A program made the translations under genes and the position numbers. Below the pieces are notes generated by a model. That model had not been told where the DNA came from, ran no database searches, and saw nothing but the letters and a program-made list of their open reading frames with translations. A stretch of DNA of 64,000 bases from Aliiglaciecola sp. LCG003 (GTDB lineage Bacteria; Pseudomonadota; Gammaproteobacteria; Enterobacterales; Alteromonadaceae), in contig NZ_CP128185.1 in the NCBI RefSeq assembly GCF_030316135.1, positions 2,790,001 through 2,854,000 of the forward strand. The letters run 5' to 3'. Of this stretch, positions 28,401 to 35,568 are shown piece after piece (the first letter of the stretch is position 1; the number at the start of each line of letters is the position of its first letter).

Positions 28401-28875
28401 ACTTTAGTAAGTCGGCGTAGCAACACAGTTGAATGATAAAATACGCTTTAGGCTGTTTGGCTAGCTTAGTGTCCCATGGTTCATATGAATACGAACCCAG
28501 CTTAGATGGCTTATCAACTTTCACTAAAAAATCCGCAAAGCCCTGAAAGCTATCCGCTGCTAAACATGCTTGAAAAATAACATCCGCACCATCTTCCATC
28601 GCAGCAATGGTGGCTGCTATTTTTTCATCATTGGACAGACCATCCCCTATAGTTACCAAGCGCTGTGCGCTTTGGACTAAATTACTAAGATAGTTGGCTT
28701 CATGTTCAAGGCCTTTATCAGCTAAATAACTTAATAAGGGATCAGGTTTATCTTTTAGCGCTTTGGTCTGCGGCTGTTCTAAACAAAGTCTTTCCATCCA
28801 GCTGGCAAATGGAGATTGGACAAAACGAACGAGATCAGAGGGACTAAAAAGAATCGAGCTGTTTTGTTTTCTCAC
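25474..28875 (-). CDS. TM0106-type RecB-like nuclease fused to SF1 helicase
   Basis: 1133 residues. Part 1 (about 1-250): PD-(D/E)XK RecB-like nuclease with FADFLVKV, YEPWDTKLA and IIQLCCYADLL (D, DxK, QxxxY pattern). Part 2 (about 310-510): RNase H-like DEDD exonuclease with DLFFDLEGFPLEEGG, HYGHYEISVCKRL and RDYNIDDCNSTQEL. Part 3: UPF1/Dna2-like SF1 helicase with Walker A QGPPGTGKTYTA (about 757), Walker B LFIDEAGQVS (about 867), GDQMQLPQP, LNRSYRMH, TVDLFQGQE and NVAISRAQ. All motifs look intact. The start overlaps the upstream zinc-ribbon gene stop (ATGA), so the two are co-translated. Domains imply end processing or degradation of DNA. Confidence 0.9.
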   Translation of the reverse strand: MRKQNSSILFSPSDLVRFVQSPFASWMERLCLEQPQTKALKDKPDPLLSYLADKGLEHEANYLSNLVQSAQRLVTIGDGLSNDEKIAATIAAMEDGADVIFQACLAADSFQGFADFLVKVDKPSKLGSYSYEPWDTKLAKQPKAYFIIQLCCYADLLKSVQGVLPDNIAVVLGTQEKVQYSSLDFWAYYQAKKTEFINQQSGFDPSNQPDPFAYKDLGDWTDYVEQLRQQQDHLSKIANITRLHIQRLNRAGINTCEQLINNKQLSIGSMPVEISERLKHQAKLQKQTETTATLAFELLPMDQNDPKGLAILPPHDQGDLFFDLEGFPLEEGGLEYLWGCSYFDTGGKRQFWERWAHDHQQEKTAFIDFAEFAYKRWRQNPSMHIYHYGHYEISVCKRLMGRYGVMETQIDDMLRAGVFVDLYKVIQHGMILGAPSYSIKKVEQLFREQRDTDVASGGESVVVYAKWQETPDGQSWQTSKVLCDIRDYNIDDCNSTQELTAWLRELQKNYQIEYVEPFPVATGTTAQQSDQDEPDPVRQIETNLRVLADAQGTSHQTSLITNQLADLVDFFSRENKPTWWRFFERKAMSFEELFDDPDCLVGCERTATDPQPSGKSGRGAPVYEYQFIPSQEFRNRRFKQAFVLERNIGVVGIENVDDKAGLVWIKGKRNAPLPDYLTLISYEYINPGAVEDRVRGAAIRFTNEQKLSKPLEDFLLRRSPALPQGLLQQIDSAKDANKLALITQAVCRLDNSFLSIQGPPGTGKTYTASHVILELLQQGKSIGVSSNSHKAINNLMSAVAKLMLAAGLQIPMYKVQQDDTDEMFSLYPIQQLNSRDGNIHLQGAGLYGATAWGFAQNEHSFDYLFIDEAGQVSVAYLIAMAKNANNIVVMGDQMQLPQPLQGSHPGDSSLSILDYQLQEHATVPIDKGVFLNRSYRMHSAVNQFISEMVYEGRLDNDANCDRQHIHFPKQHHTSLIESAGIIAIPLDHSGNKQSSAEEVALIRLLVDDLLKSEHTDKNGNKKPITGSDILVVAPFNHQVNELKKTLGFDARVGTVDLFQGQEAPVVIVSMTASIAAESARGADFLLSINRLNVAISRAQALAIVVYSETLLQGSPSNIEDIKRFSFFQQLVDL

Positions 28876-29555
28876 GATGCGTTCCTTGCATTATTTACCA
28901 TATCGGGCTCTTTGATGGCCATCAAACTGGTGTTTTTACTGTTACACCAGCGCTTTCCTTGCTCGACAACATGGGCAAACTCTTTACCGGTCACGTTAGC
29001 ATAGTTTTGTTTTGAAAGTAAAAACTCCCCACGAAGTCTGTAAATATCGGCGCAAATCAATATGTATTCATCGATGGCTGGTACCATGGGATGGTCTAAC
29101 ATAAAGTCCGTAAGCATACGGTAGGCCCGCTGGTATTCATTCGATGCCACTCGCTCACTGCCATACACTTTGAAATTGATATTAAACTCTCGGTAAGCCA
29201 GAACCGCATACCTGCGCTGTTGCAAAATATCAGAGGCATCATTGAAAAGGTCAAGATAAACATCAAAGGATGCCTGAGGTAGATAGTAAAGCGACTCTTT
29301 GGGTGCAAACCATTGTCGCCAAAAAGACTTTCTTGATTGGGTGCCTAACGCAGGCAGCGCGTCCACATCCTTGATAATTTTGCTGCAATGGGTACAACGA
29401 CTTTCACGCACAATAACATTGCTCAATATCCCGCCATTACCGCCGTCGGAGTAAGTTTGTTGACCAAACATACTTAAACTGCGTAATACACGACGAAGGT
29501 AACGAGATTCACAGTGAGGGCAAGCAATAATATCTGGATCCGCAAAACTGGTCAT
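28872..29555 (-). CDS. Zinc-ribbon / helical-repeat protein of unknown function
   Basis: 227 residues. Two CxxC pairs (C12/C15 and C54/C57: ACPHCESRYL ... SRCTHCSK) form a predicted zinc ribbon. The remainder is helical and TPR-like (YLDLFNDASDILQQRRYAV ... ADIYRLRGEFLLSKQNYANVTGK). GGGGA precedes the ATG. It is coupled by ATGA overlaps at both ends: upstream to a 42-residue repeat ORF and downstream to the nuclease-helicase. It is probably a dedicated partner or nucleic-acid-binding subunit of the helicase. No family recognised. Confidence 0.75.
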   Translation of the reverse strand: MTSFADPDIIACPHCESRYLRRVLRSLSMFGQQTYSDGGNGGILSNVIVRESRCTHCSKIIKDVDALPALGTQSRKSFWRQWFAPKESLYYLPQASFDVYLDLFNDASDILQQRRYAVLAYREFNINFKVYGSERVASNEYQRAYRMLTDFMLDHPMVPAIDEYILICADIYRLRGEFLLSKQNYANVTGKEFAHVVEQGKRWCNSKNTSLMAIKEPDMVNNARNAS

Positions 29556-29680
29556 ACTCGTCCCCTTTCGTTCAAGGAATTATCGTTGGGTTGGCAAATC
29601 GGCTTTGGCAAGACAGCCATGATGAAGTCGGGTTGGCAAATCGGCTTTGGCAAGACAGCCATGATGAAGTCCATTTTCAT
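29552..29680 (-). CDS. 42-residue small ORF with two perfect 14-residue repeats
   Basis: The ATG at 29680 has GGAG about 10 bases upstream and lies 11 bases after the DUF4258-like stop codon. The frame contains DFIMAVLPKPICQP twice in tandem (42 bp x 2, DNA 29588-29671), then a polar tail. Its TGA overlaps the ATG of the zinc-ribbon gene (ATGA). It may be a real small protein or a coupling/leader ORF. It is too short to call by length alone; the ribosome binding site, the in-frame repeat and the overlap support translation. Confidence 0.5.
   Translation of the reverse strand: MKMDFIMAVLPKPICQPDFIMAVLPKPICQPNDNSLNERGRV
29588..29671. repeat. Perfect 42-bp tandem duplication
   Basis: Unit starting GGGTTGGCAAATCGGCTTTG at 29588 and again at 29630, two identical 42-bp copies. 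42 is a multiple of three and the duplication keeps the minus-strand small ORF open. Perfect identity implies recent duplication or ongoing slippage. Confidence 0.95.
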
Positions 29681-29691
29681 GTTACGTTCTC

Positions 29692-29940
29692 CTAGTGCTT
29701 ATGTGCGATGGTAATGACATGGTCGTCATCTGAGATAACCACAAACACATTGCGCTGAATTTGCATTAACAATCGTTTGAGTTTTTTTGTTAAGGTTTTC
29801 TGAGTGTGCTTGTCGAGTTCAAGCACATAGGTGTTGCCCTTCTGTTGGGTTTCCATTCCTAAAGCGTTTAGCAATACAACAAGGTCTGGAGAAATACCGC
29901 GCTGCTGACAACGCTTCTGAGCATGTTGAGAGATGGTCAT
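29692..29940 (-). CDS. DUF4258-like small protein (82 aa)
   Basis: Starts MTISQHAQKRCQQRGISPDLVV and ends VVISDDDHVITIAHKH. The HAxxRxxQRGI opening and histidine-containing beta-strand ending match the DUF4258 pattern, a small fold often found near toxin-antitoxin or mobile genes. First gene of the operon leading to the nuclease-helicase. The promoter region is shared with a divergent WYL regulator gene and contains a perfect inverted repeat. A toxin or RNA-cleaving role is possible but not shown. Confidence 0.7.
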   Translation of the reverse strand: MTISQHAQKRCQQRGISPDLVVLLNALGMETQQKGNTYVLELDKHTQKTLTKKLKRLLMQIQRNVFVVISDDDHVITIAHKH

Positions 29941-29977
29941 GGTGGCTTCCTCTTGTTTAAACCGTGAAATAATAATA

Positions 29978-29994
29978 TGTCGTCAATTACGACA
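29978..29994. promoter_or_regulatory. Palindromic operator (site 1) for WYL regulator
   Basis: TGTCGT-CAATT-ACGACA, perfect 6-bp arms with a 5-base spacer, 38 bases upstream of the DUF4258-like start. A related site lies at 30201-30217. The arrangement fits autoregulation by a BrxR/CapW-type protein. Confidence 0.65.
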
Positions 29995-30200
29995 GGTAAA
30001 TCACTGTTCGGATAAACATGAGTAGTTTTCAGGCAGGAATGTGCATAAATCCAACAGGGGCGGATTGGCAAACAGGCCAACCCCCTTATTATTAAAGGGA
30101 TTTACATTTTTAGAAATTTGACACATGTACATTAACCATACATATTTAATAAATTATTTTGCTGTTAATGAAGTTTTGTGTTGTTATTTATCACATTAAA

Positions 30201-30217
30201 TGTAGCTATTGACGACA
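30201..30217. promoter_or_regulatory. Palindromic operator (site 2), imperfect
   Basis: TGTAGC-TATTG-ACGACA keeps the 6-5-6 spacing and the ACGACA half of site 1. It ends four bases before the WYL gene ATG, placed to block translation start or promoter clearance. Found by comparison with site 1. Confidence 0.5.
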
Positions 30218-30220
30218 CAT

Positions 30221-31090
30221 ATGAAACAAAAATCCCATTGGCCGTTTCGGTATGACTTATTGCAGCGCTATCGATTGATTGAGATAGTGGCGCTGTGGGA
30301 AGGTAAATTAAATGCAGGCCATCTTATCGATTACTTTGGGATCGGTAGACAACAAGCCTCGAAAGATATCACTGAATACCGACAAAGCATTGGCCCAGAC
30401 AACCTTAGTTATAATTCATCCTTGAAAGGGTATGAGCCCACAGAACAATTTAGTCCGAAAGTGACCTTAGGTGACGCAGATGAATACTTACAGCTTATTC
30501 ATCGCAACAGTGACTTGATGAATACTTTCGAAGACATGACCTTGGGCTTTAATTACACCCATAAAATACCCCTACCCACTTATCGAATACGACCGGAAGT
30601 GCTACGCCAGATTGTCAAAGCTTGTCGCAATAAAACCCGGTTAGAAGTTGATTATCGTTCGGTGAATACTCCTGATAAAGATGGTCGCATTATTGTGCCC
30701 CACTCTATTGTGCATTCAGGAATGCGCTGGCATGTGCGCGCCTTTTGTGAAAAGAACCAGGATTATCGTGATTTTGTACTCACCCGTTTTTATGGCACCC
30801 CTGAGCCTATGGGCACTAGCACACAAACCATTATCCAAGATGAGGCCTGGAACACGCAGGTAAATGTGTGTTTCACCCCAGACCAGCGCCTATCAGCAGA
30901 GCAACAAGCCATAGTTGCGAATGATTATGGTATGAGTGACAACCTACTTCTGATAAAAGTCCGTGGTGCGCTGGTGCAGTACTTGATGCAGATGATGCGT
31001 ATCGACATGAATGTCATTGCTGCCGACCCCAGAGCACAACAAGTGGTGATCCAGAATATGGACGCGGTGAAGCAGTGGTTATTTAGATAG
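30221..31090 (+). CDS. WYL-domain transcriptional regulator (BrxR/CapW-like)
   Basis: About 289 residues (ATG at 30221; a TTG at 30209 is an alternative). N-terminal winged HTH (LIDYFGIGRQQASKDITEYR), then a WYL domain (about 120-200: LRQIVKACRNKTRLEVDYRSV ... IVPHSIVHSGMRWHVRAFCEKNQDYRDFVLTRF) and a C-terminal WCX-like extension. The RWHVRAFC core is characteristic of the BrxR/CapW group that controls BREX, CBASS and other defence loci. Divergent from the nuclease-helicase operon, with 6-5-6 palindromes in between, it is the likely repressor or ligand-responsive switch of that operon. A DUF3293 gene follows. Confidence 0.9.
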   Translation: MKQKSHWPFRYDLLQRYRLIEIVALWEGKLNAGHLIDYFGIGRQQASKDITEYRQSIGPDNLSYNSSLKGYEPTEQFSPKVTLGDADEYLQLIHRNSDLMNTFEDMTLGFNYTHKIPLPTYRIRPEVLRQIVKACRNKTRLEVDYRSVNTPDKDGRIIVPHSIVHSGMRWHVRAFCEKNQDYRDFVLTRFYGTPEPMGTSTQTIIQDEAWNTQVNVCFTPDQRLSAEQQAIVANDYGMSDNLLLIKVRGALVQYLMQMMRIDMNVIAADPRAQQVVIQNMDAVKQWLFR

Positions 31091-31130
31091 AAAAATTGCT
31101 GTCGTGTTTGACTGATAAGGAATAGACAAC

Positions 31131-31568
31131 ATGATTGACGAGCACCTTTTGCATGCTTATCGCACCGCGAAATATATGGTTGAATATGCCGGTGAACTAC
31201 ATCGGCTTCATGTGGGCGAAACCTCTGAAGTGGTAAACACAATTCTGCGTTTAAAAAACCTTAAAAGTGCCTATTTTATCACCCCTGAAAACCCTTTTAG
31301 TTGTATGCTTTCAGCACAGGAAAACGCACTGCGCCACCAACGATTTTGCGATGAACTAAAAAAGCATAAATACTTTTATTTATCCGGCTACGGCACTGAT
31401 GAAGCTGAAAGCTGGGCGAAAGAATCTAGCTACTTAATTTTTACCGATGACGAGTCATCGATGCAGGATCTAGCCGCCCGTTTTGGTCAAAATGCTTTTT
31501 TGAAAGTCACTGAAGAATTGCCCACACAATTGTTTGTGCTTGATGCGCAGCGATACACCCAAGGTTAA
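31131..31568 (+). CDS. DUF3293-family protein
   Basis: 145 residues matching the DUF3293 pattern: LHAYRTAKYMV near the start, SAYFITPENPFSCMLSAQEN in the centre, FYLSGYGTDEAESWAKESSYLIF and a QNAFLKV...PTQLFVLD ending. Function of the family is unknown. It begins 40 bases after the WYL gene and is probably cotranscribed. DUF3293 also occurs as a stand-alone housekeeping-like gene, so its link to the neighbouring operon is uncertain. Confidence 0.8.
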   Translation: MIDEHLLHAYRTAKYMVEYAGELHRLHVGETSEVVNTILRLKNLKSAYFITPENPFSCMLSAQENALRHQRFCDELKKHKYFYLSGYGTDEAESWAKESSYLIFTDDESSMQDLAARFGQNAFLKVTEELPTQLFVLDAQRYTQG

Positions 31569-31623
31569 CTTGAAAAACGAGAAGTTCACTGCACAGCTAA
31601 ATATAATAGTCTGGGGTTTTAGT

Positions 31624-31758
31624 CTACCCTGCTGCTATCTCTAGCAGTTGGCCTTCGATATCGTAGTAGCGAGTATCAAATCTATAACTAAAATGGATGG
31701 AACAAGGCAGTAGTATAAATTCACCGCCACAACCAGGGTTAAAACTTAGTGTAGACTA
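31624..31758 (-). pseudogene. Possible C-terminal gene remnant
   Basis: A minus-strand frame between two stops reads NPGCGGEFILLPCSIHFSYR then FDTRYYDIEGQLLEIAAG and stop. It looks like the coding tail of a protein but has no start. Family not recognised; chance cannot be excluded. The rest of 31569-32006 shows no gene. Confidence 0.25.
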
Positions 31759-32006
31759 AGGCTGTTCATGGATGGCATCTCGGCTGAGTTATTTAATCCA
31801 TCGATACCTTCGCAATTTACACTTGCGCAAATGAGGCATTTTCCATCACCACTGCGAGTGCTGATTAATTTTTACAAAAACGCGACCTTTATTGTTTTCA
31901 CTCGTGTCCAGGACAAGATATTGCGAGTATAAAATATCTTTTTTTAGAATGATTTTGCGGATTAAAAATAGAATTTATTTGAGTTATAGCCCATCACACT
32001 GTTCAA

Positions 32007-32200
32007 TTAAGCACTTTTAGCTTTTCGCTTATCTCGAACGTAAGTACCAGAGCCATTCTTTTGTTTAAGTTCAAATAAATCAATTGCGCCAAACAGAGCC
32101 CTTAATTTTTTGAAGCCGTAATTTCTTTGAGCGAATGATGCGTGGTTTGAGATATGTTTGCCTATAGTGCCTATATGGGCCCAGCCATCATCGTCTTCAG
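32007..32200 (-). pseudogene. Remnant of an NYN/LOTUS (OST-HTH) protein: C-terminal LOTUS domain only
   Basis: The minus-strand frame reads SEDDDGWAHIGTIGKHISNH, then ASFAQRNYGFKKLRALFGAI, then DLFELKQKNGSGTYVRDKRK, a clear OST-HTH/LOTUS domain as found at the C-terminus of LabA-like NYN-domain ribonucleases. An in-frame TAG lies just upstream and no NYN domain is present, so only about 65 codons survive. It borders the molybdenum hydroxylase operon and suggests past insertion or deletion here. Confidence 0.65.
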
Positions 32201-32317
32201 ATGCCTATATCCCTTGGCGCAACAAATTCATCAGCCATTGCTTATTTATCAGATTAGAGAAGCAATGGCCCAGACTATATCGACTTGATGTAAATGAAAA
32301 CTGCGCCGTTGGGCGAA

Positions 32318-34555
32318 TTAGCTATCTTCAAATGCGGGAAATAGTTTGTCTAGCGTGATGGGAAAAGATCTCACTCGTACCCCAGTGGCATCTGCTACAG
32401 CGTTTGCAATCGCCGCCCCCGCACCGGTTATTCCCAGCTCACCAATTCCTTTAGAGCCTAGTTCACAGGCTTTGTAGTCAGGCTCTTCGATGAAGTGTAC
32501 TTCGACCTCGCCTATGTCTCGGTTGACTGGCAAGTGATACTCGGCAAAGTCACAGTTAATAAAACTGCCATCTCGGGTGTCGGTATATAGCTCTTCTCGA
32601 AGGGCGTAACCCGCTCCCCAAACCATGCCACCTTTTAGCTGTGATGCAGCGGTCTTGCTGTTTAGGATGCGTCCGGCAGAAAAGACCCCTAGTTGTTTTA
32701 TCAGCTTTACTTCTCCGGTGGTTTTGTTCACCTCAACTTTGGCAAAATGTGCACCGTAAGAAAATTGCTCGTAGTCCTCATGCCCTTGGCCTGGCTCTAT
32801 GTGGGCGGTGGTTTGAATCGTGCCTCCGCCTAACTGCTGTTTTAAACTATCAAGTTGCACCGCTCTAGTTTTATTTACCTCAGAGTCTGGCAAAGTAATA
32901 GTCTGTCCTGCCAAGATCACCCGATCCTGCGAAGTAGTGGAGAAGCACAGTCTTTGAATTTTTTCATTCAACTGCTTACAGGCTTTTAACGTTGCGGAAC
33001 CACAACTAGATGCTCCGAAGGATCCACCTGAGCCACAAGATTCTGGTGAGTGACTGTTACCTAAATCCACCTGAATTCTGTCAGTCGCCAGGCTGAAAAA
33101 ATCGGATACGATTTGGGTGAGAATGGTGTAGGTACCTGTTCCGACATCCGTCATATCGGTAGATACATTGATATTGCCAGCGGCGCTCAATTCCAATTTT
33201 ACCGAACAGGGGGTGATCATATTCATACGTATTGCTGACGCGACACCAAAGCCCGTTAACCATTCCTCATCGTTATCTTTGTTACCTTGGTTTCTTGCCT
33301 GCCAGCCGAACTTTTGCGCTCCGGTTTGCAGGCAAGCTTTAAGCTGATGGCTGGAAAAAGGCAACCCCGAAATGGGGTGCTTGGTGGGCATGTTAAGCAT
33401 TCTAAACTCAACGGGATCCATATCGATTTGCTTTGCCAGCTCGTCTATTGCCGACTCGAATGCCAGTGACCCTATGGCATCCCCCGGCGAACGAGTTGAA
33501 TCTATTGTGGGCATATCAACTTCTTTAACCCGATGGGTACTGGATATTGCGTCAGCTTGATAGGTAGAACGGGCACCGGCGCCGGTTGGCTCGGCGAAGG
33601 CATAGCCACGTGCCATTGGCATATAGCTTTTGTGCTCAATGCCACTTAGATGACCGGAATTCATCACACCCAAGCGCATATCTTGATAGGAGTTACCCCG
33701 GTGCGGCGCCAAATGAAATACCTGTCGGCGGGTTGCGACAACCTTTACAGGACAGCGCATATGTATAGCGCCTAAACAGGCTAGTATTGTTTCTGCATGA
33801 ACCCCAAGTTTTGAGCCAAATCCGCCCCCCACATAGGGGCAAATAATTCTGACCTTGCTTTTGTCCATGTTTAACGTGGTTGCGATAGCCTCAACCGCAG
33901 TAGCGACAAACTGAATGCTGGTATAGACGGTTAGATTAGTGCCATCATAATTGGCAATACAGGCATGGGGCTCCATCGCAGCAGACACTTGAGATGGGGT
34001 TTGGTAAGTTACATTTATGCTTTGATCAGAGCCTGCCAGCGCGCTTGCAATATCACCTGCTGACGCATCTGCATCTAGCCCACCATCTAATTCGTCGGGT
34101 GTTTGCTGTGCTTGTTCCGCTTGGGTAAATAGAGTGACTTTGTCGGCACGCACTTTGACCTCAACGAGGCTGGCAGCATATCTTGCTTGTTCTAAGGTAT
34201 TCGCAATGACCAATGCCACCGGCCATCCAAAATAGCGAATTTTGGTGTCATTTAGCATAGCTCGGCTTTGGGTGAAGCGTCCTTCGTCTTCAGGTTTGCC
34301 GAATTGCAATTGAGCCGGTGAATTAGTGTAATTTAGTACCGCGCTCACTCCTTCTGATTGTTCAGCTTTTGATGCATCGATTGACTCAATCTGTCCGCTA
34401 GCGACTTTCGATGTGACCACCCAGCCTATCAAGGGTTTTGCATCAAGCTGATGTTCGGCGGCGTAAGTTGCTTGGCCCTGCACTTTGGCCGGTCCATCAG
34501 TCCGGTTCATGGCCTGTCCTATGGAGAAAGACGCTTTGCTATTGGTTATGGTCAT
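32318..34555 (-). CDS. Molybdopterin-binding subunit of xanthine/aldehyde dehydrogenase-type enzyme (YagR/PaoC-like)
   Basis: 745 residues. Large molybdenum-cofactor subunit: MNRTDGPAKVQGQATYAAEH start, VGGGFGSKLGVHAETILACLGA, ARSTYQADA, GSGGSFGASSCGSATLKAC and the terminal ELGSKGIGELGITGAGAAIANAV with the active-site glutamate. It hydroxylates an aldehyde or N-heterocycle using water. It overlaps the FAD subunit gene by 17 bases and is third in a small-FAD-large subunit operon, the paoABC/yagTSR order. The substrate is not visible. Confidence 0.9.
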   Translation of the reverse strand: MTITNSKASFSIGQAMNRTDGPAKVQGQATYAAEHQLDAKPLIGWVVTSKVASGQIESIDASKAEQSEGVSAVLNYTNSPAQLQFGKPEDEGRFTQSRAMLNDTKIRYFGWPVALVIANTLEQARYAASLVEVKVRADKVTLFTQAEQAQQTPDELDGGLDADASAGDIASALAGSDQSINVTYQTPSQVSAAMEPHACIANYDGTNLTVYTSIQFVATAVEAIATTLNMDKSKVRIICPYVGGGFGSKLGVHAETILACLGAIHMRCPVKVVATRRQVFHLAPHRGNSYQDMRLGVMNSGHLSGIEHKSYMPMARGYAFAEPTGAGARSTYQADAISSTHRVKEVDMPTIDSTRSPGDAIGSLAFESAIDELAKQIDMDPVEFRMLNMPTKHPISGLPFSSHQLKACLQTGAQKFGWQARNQGNKDNDEEWLTGFGVASAIRMNMITPCSVKLELSAAGNINVSTDMTDVGTGTYTILTQIVSDFFSLATDRIQVDLGNSHSPESCGSGGSFGASSCGSATLKACKQLNEKIQRLCFSTTSQDRVILAGQTITLPDSEVNKTRAVQLDSLKQQLGGGTIQTTAHIEPGQGHEDYEQFSYGAHFAKVEVNKTTGEVKLIKQLGVFSAGRILNSKTAASQLKGGMVWGAGYALREELYTDTRDGSFINCDFAEYHLPVNRDIGEVEVHFIEEPDYKACELGSKGIGELGITGAGAAIANAVADATGVRVRSFPITLDKLFPAFEDS

Positions 34556-35567
34556 ACAATGCCCCTTCGTAACCCGGATTAGACTGTTGATGTTGGATAA
34601 CAGTAGTTAATACATGTTTCAAAGTCCGCTTGGTAAGTGAGATCTTAAAATCGTTACGGCCCGCTCCTTTAGCGCCTATGAGATCTGCATCCAAAGCATT
34701 TTCAACGTTCTTGGTGGTTGCTTGCTGCCCCTGAAGTTTGGCCATGGTATTGGTTGCAAGCCACGGCTGGGTGCCAACCCCGCCGAATGCGATTTGCACA
34801 TCTTCTATTTTGTTGTCGATTAATTTTAACGTGCACGCCACGGAAACGAGCGCAAAAGCGTAGGATTGGCGATCTCGTACCTTTTGATAATAATGTGTGC
34901 CTCTTGAGCGCTTAGGAATACTGACGTGGGTGATCAATTCATCACTTTTTAGGCAGGTTTCGATATGAGGCGTACTACCAGGCAACCTGTAAAGCTCTCT
35001 AACTGGTATCGCTCTTGTTGACCCCGCAGTGTCTATGCTATGAACTTTAGCATCCAATAAGGTCATTGCCACAGCCATATCGGATGGATGAGATGCAATA
35101 CAATGTTCACTGGCCCCTAGCACAGCATGTATACGATTAAAGCCCTGCAACGCATCACAGCCGCTACCGGGTACACGCTTATTGCAGCGTTTAGAGGTAT
35201 CGTAGAAGTAATAGCACCGGGTTCGTTGCAGCAAATTACCGGCAGTGCTGGCACGGTTGCGAAGTTGCACTGTTGCCCCGCTAAGTAAAGCCTGAGCCAG
35301 CACCGACAAAGCGGGATGTTTGGCTGAAAAATTCGCCAACTCCGTATTGGTCACCATAGCGCCGACACTGATGTCATCATCAGACTCTTCGATTTTATCG
35401 CTTGCTTCCCATTGGGACAAATCAATGAGTCTAACCGGCGTCTCGATTTGATGCTTCATCAAGTCAATCAGGTTAGTGCCCCCGGCAAGAAATCGGCTAC
35501 CTTGGCAATCACCAATTGATGACAATGTTTTGCTATCTGTTAGTTGAATAACTTTAAAGGGTTCCAT
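34539..35567 (-). CDS. FAD-binding subunit (YagS/PaoB-like)
   Basis: 342 residues of the CO dehydrogenase/xanthine dehydrogenase FAD-subunit type: FLAGGTNLIDLMK (FAD loop), ATVQLRNRASTAGNLLQRTRC, and a cysteine cluster (CYYFYDTSKRCNKRVPGSGC) like the extra iron-sulfur site of PaoB. C-terminal CO_deh_flav_C domain (FGGVGTQPW). It passes electrons between the iron-sulfur and molybdenum subunits. One base separates it from the small subunit gene. Confidence 0.9.
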   Translation of the reverse strand: MEPFKVIQLTDSKTLSSIGDCQGSRFLAGGTNLIDLMKHQIETPVRLIDLSQWEASDKIEESDDDISVGAMVTNTELANFSAKHPALSVLAQALLSGATVQLRNRASTAGNLLQRTRCYYFYDTSKRCNKRVPGSGCDALQGFNRIHAVLGASEHCIASHPSDMAVAMTLLDAKVHSIDTAGSTRAIPVRELYRLPGSTPHIETCLKSDELITHVSIPKRSRGTHYYQKVRDRQSYAFALVSVACTLKLIDNKIEDVQIAFGGVGTQPWLATNTMAKLQGQQATTKNVENALDADLIGAKGAGRNDFKISLTKRTLKHVLTTVIQHQQSNPGYEGALYDHNQ

Positions 35568-35568
35568 G

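Noticed and set aside
29588-29671. The 42-bp duplication as a CRISPR or phage att site
   Set aside because: Only two units with no spacer between them, and the unit reads in frame as a peptide repeat.
29692-31568. Calling the WYL locus a BREX or DISARM system
   Set aside because: No PglZ, BrxL, BrxC, PglX or DrmA/B proteins; only the regulator type is shared.
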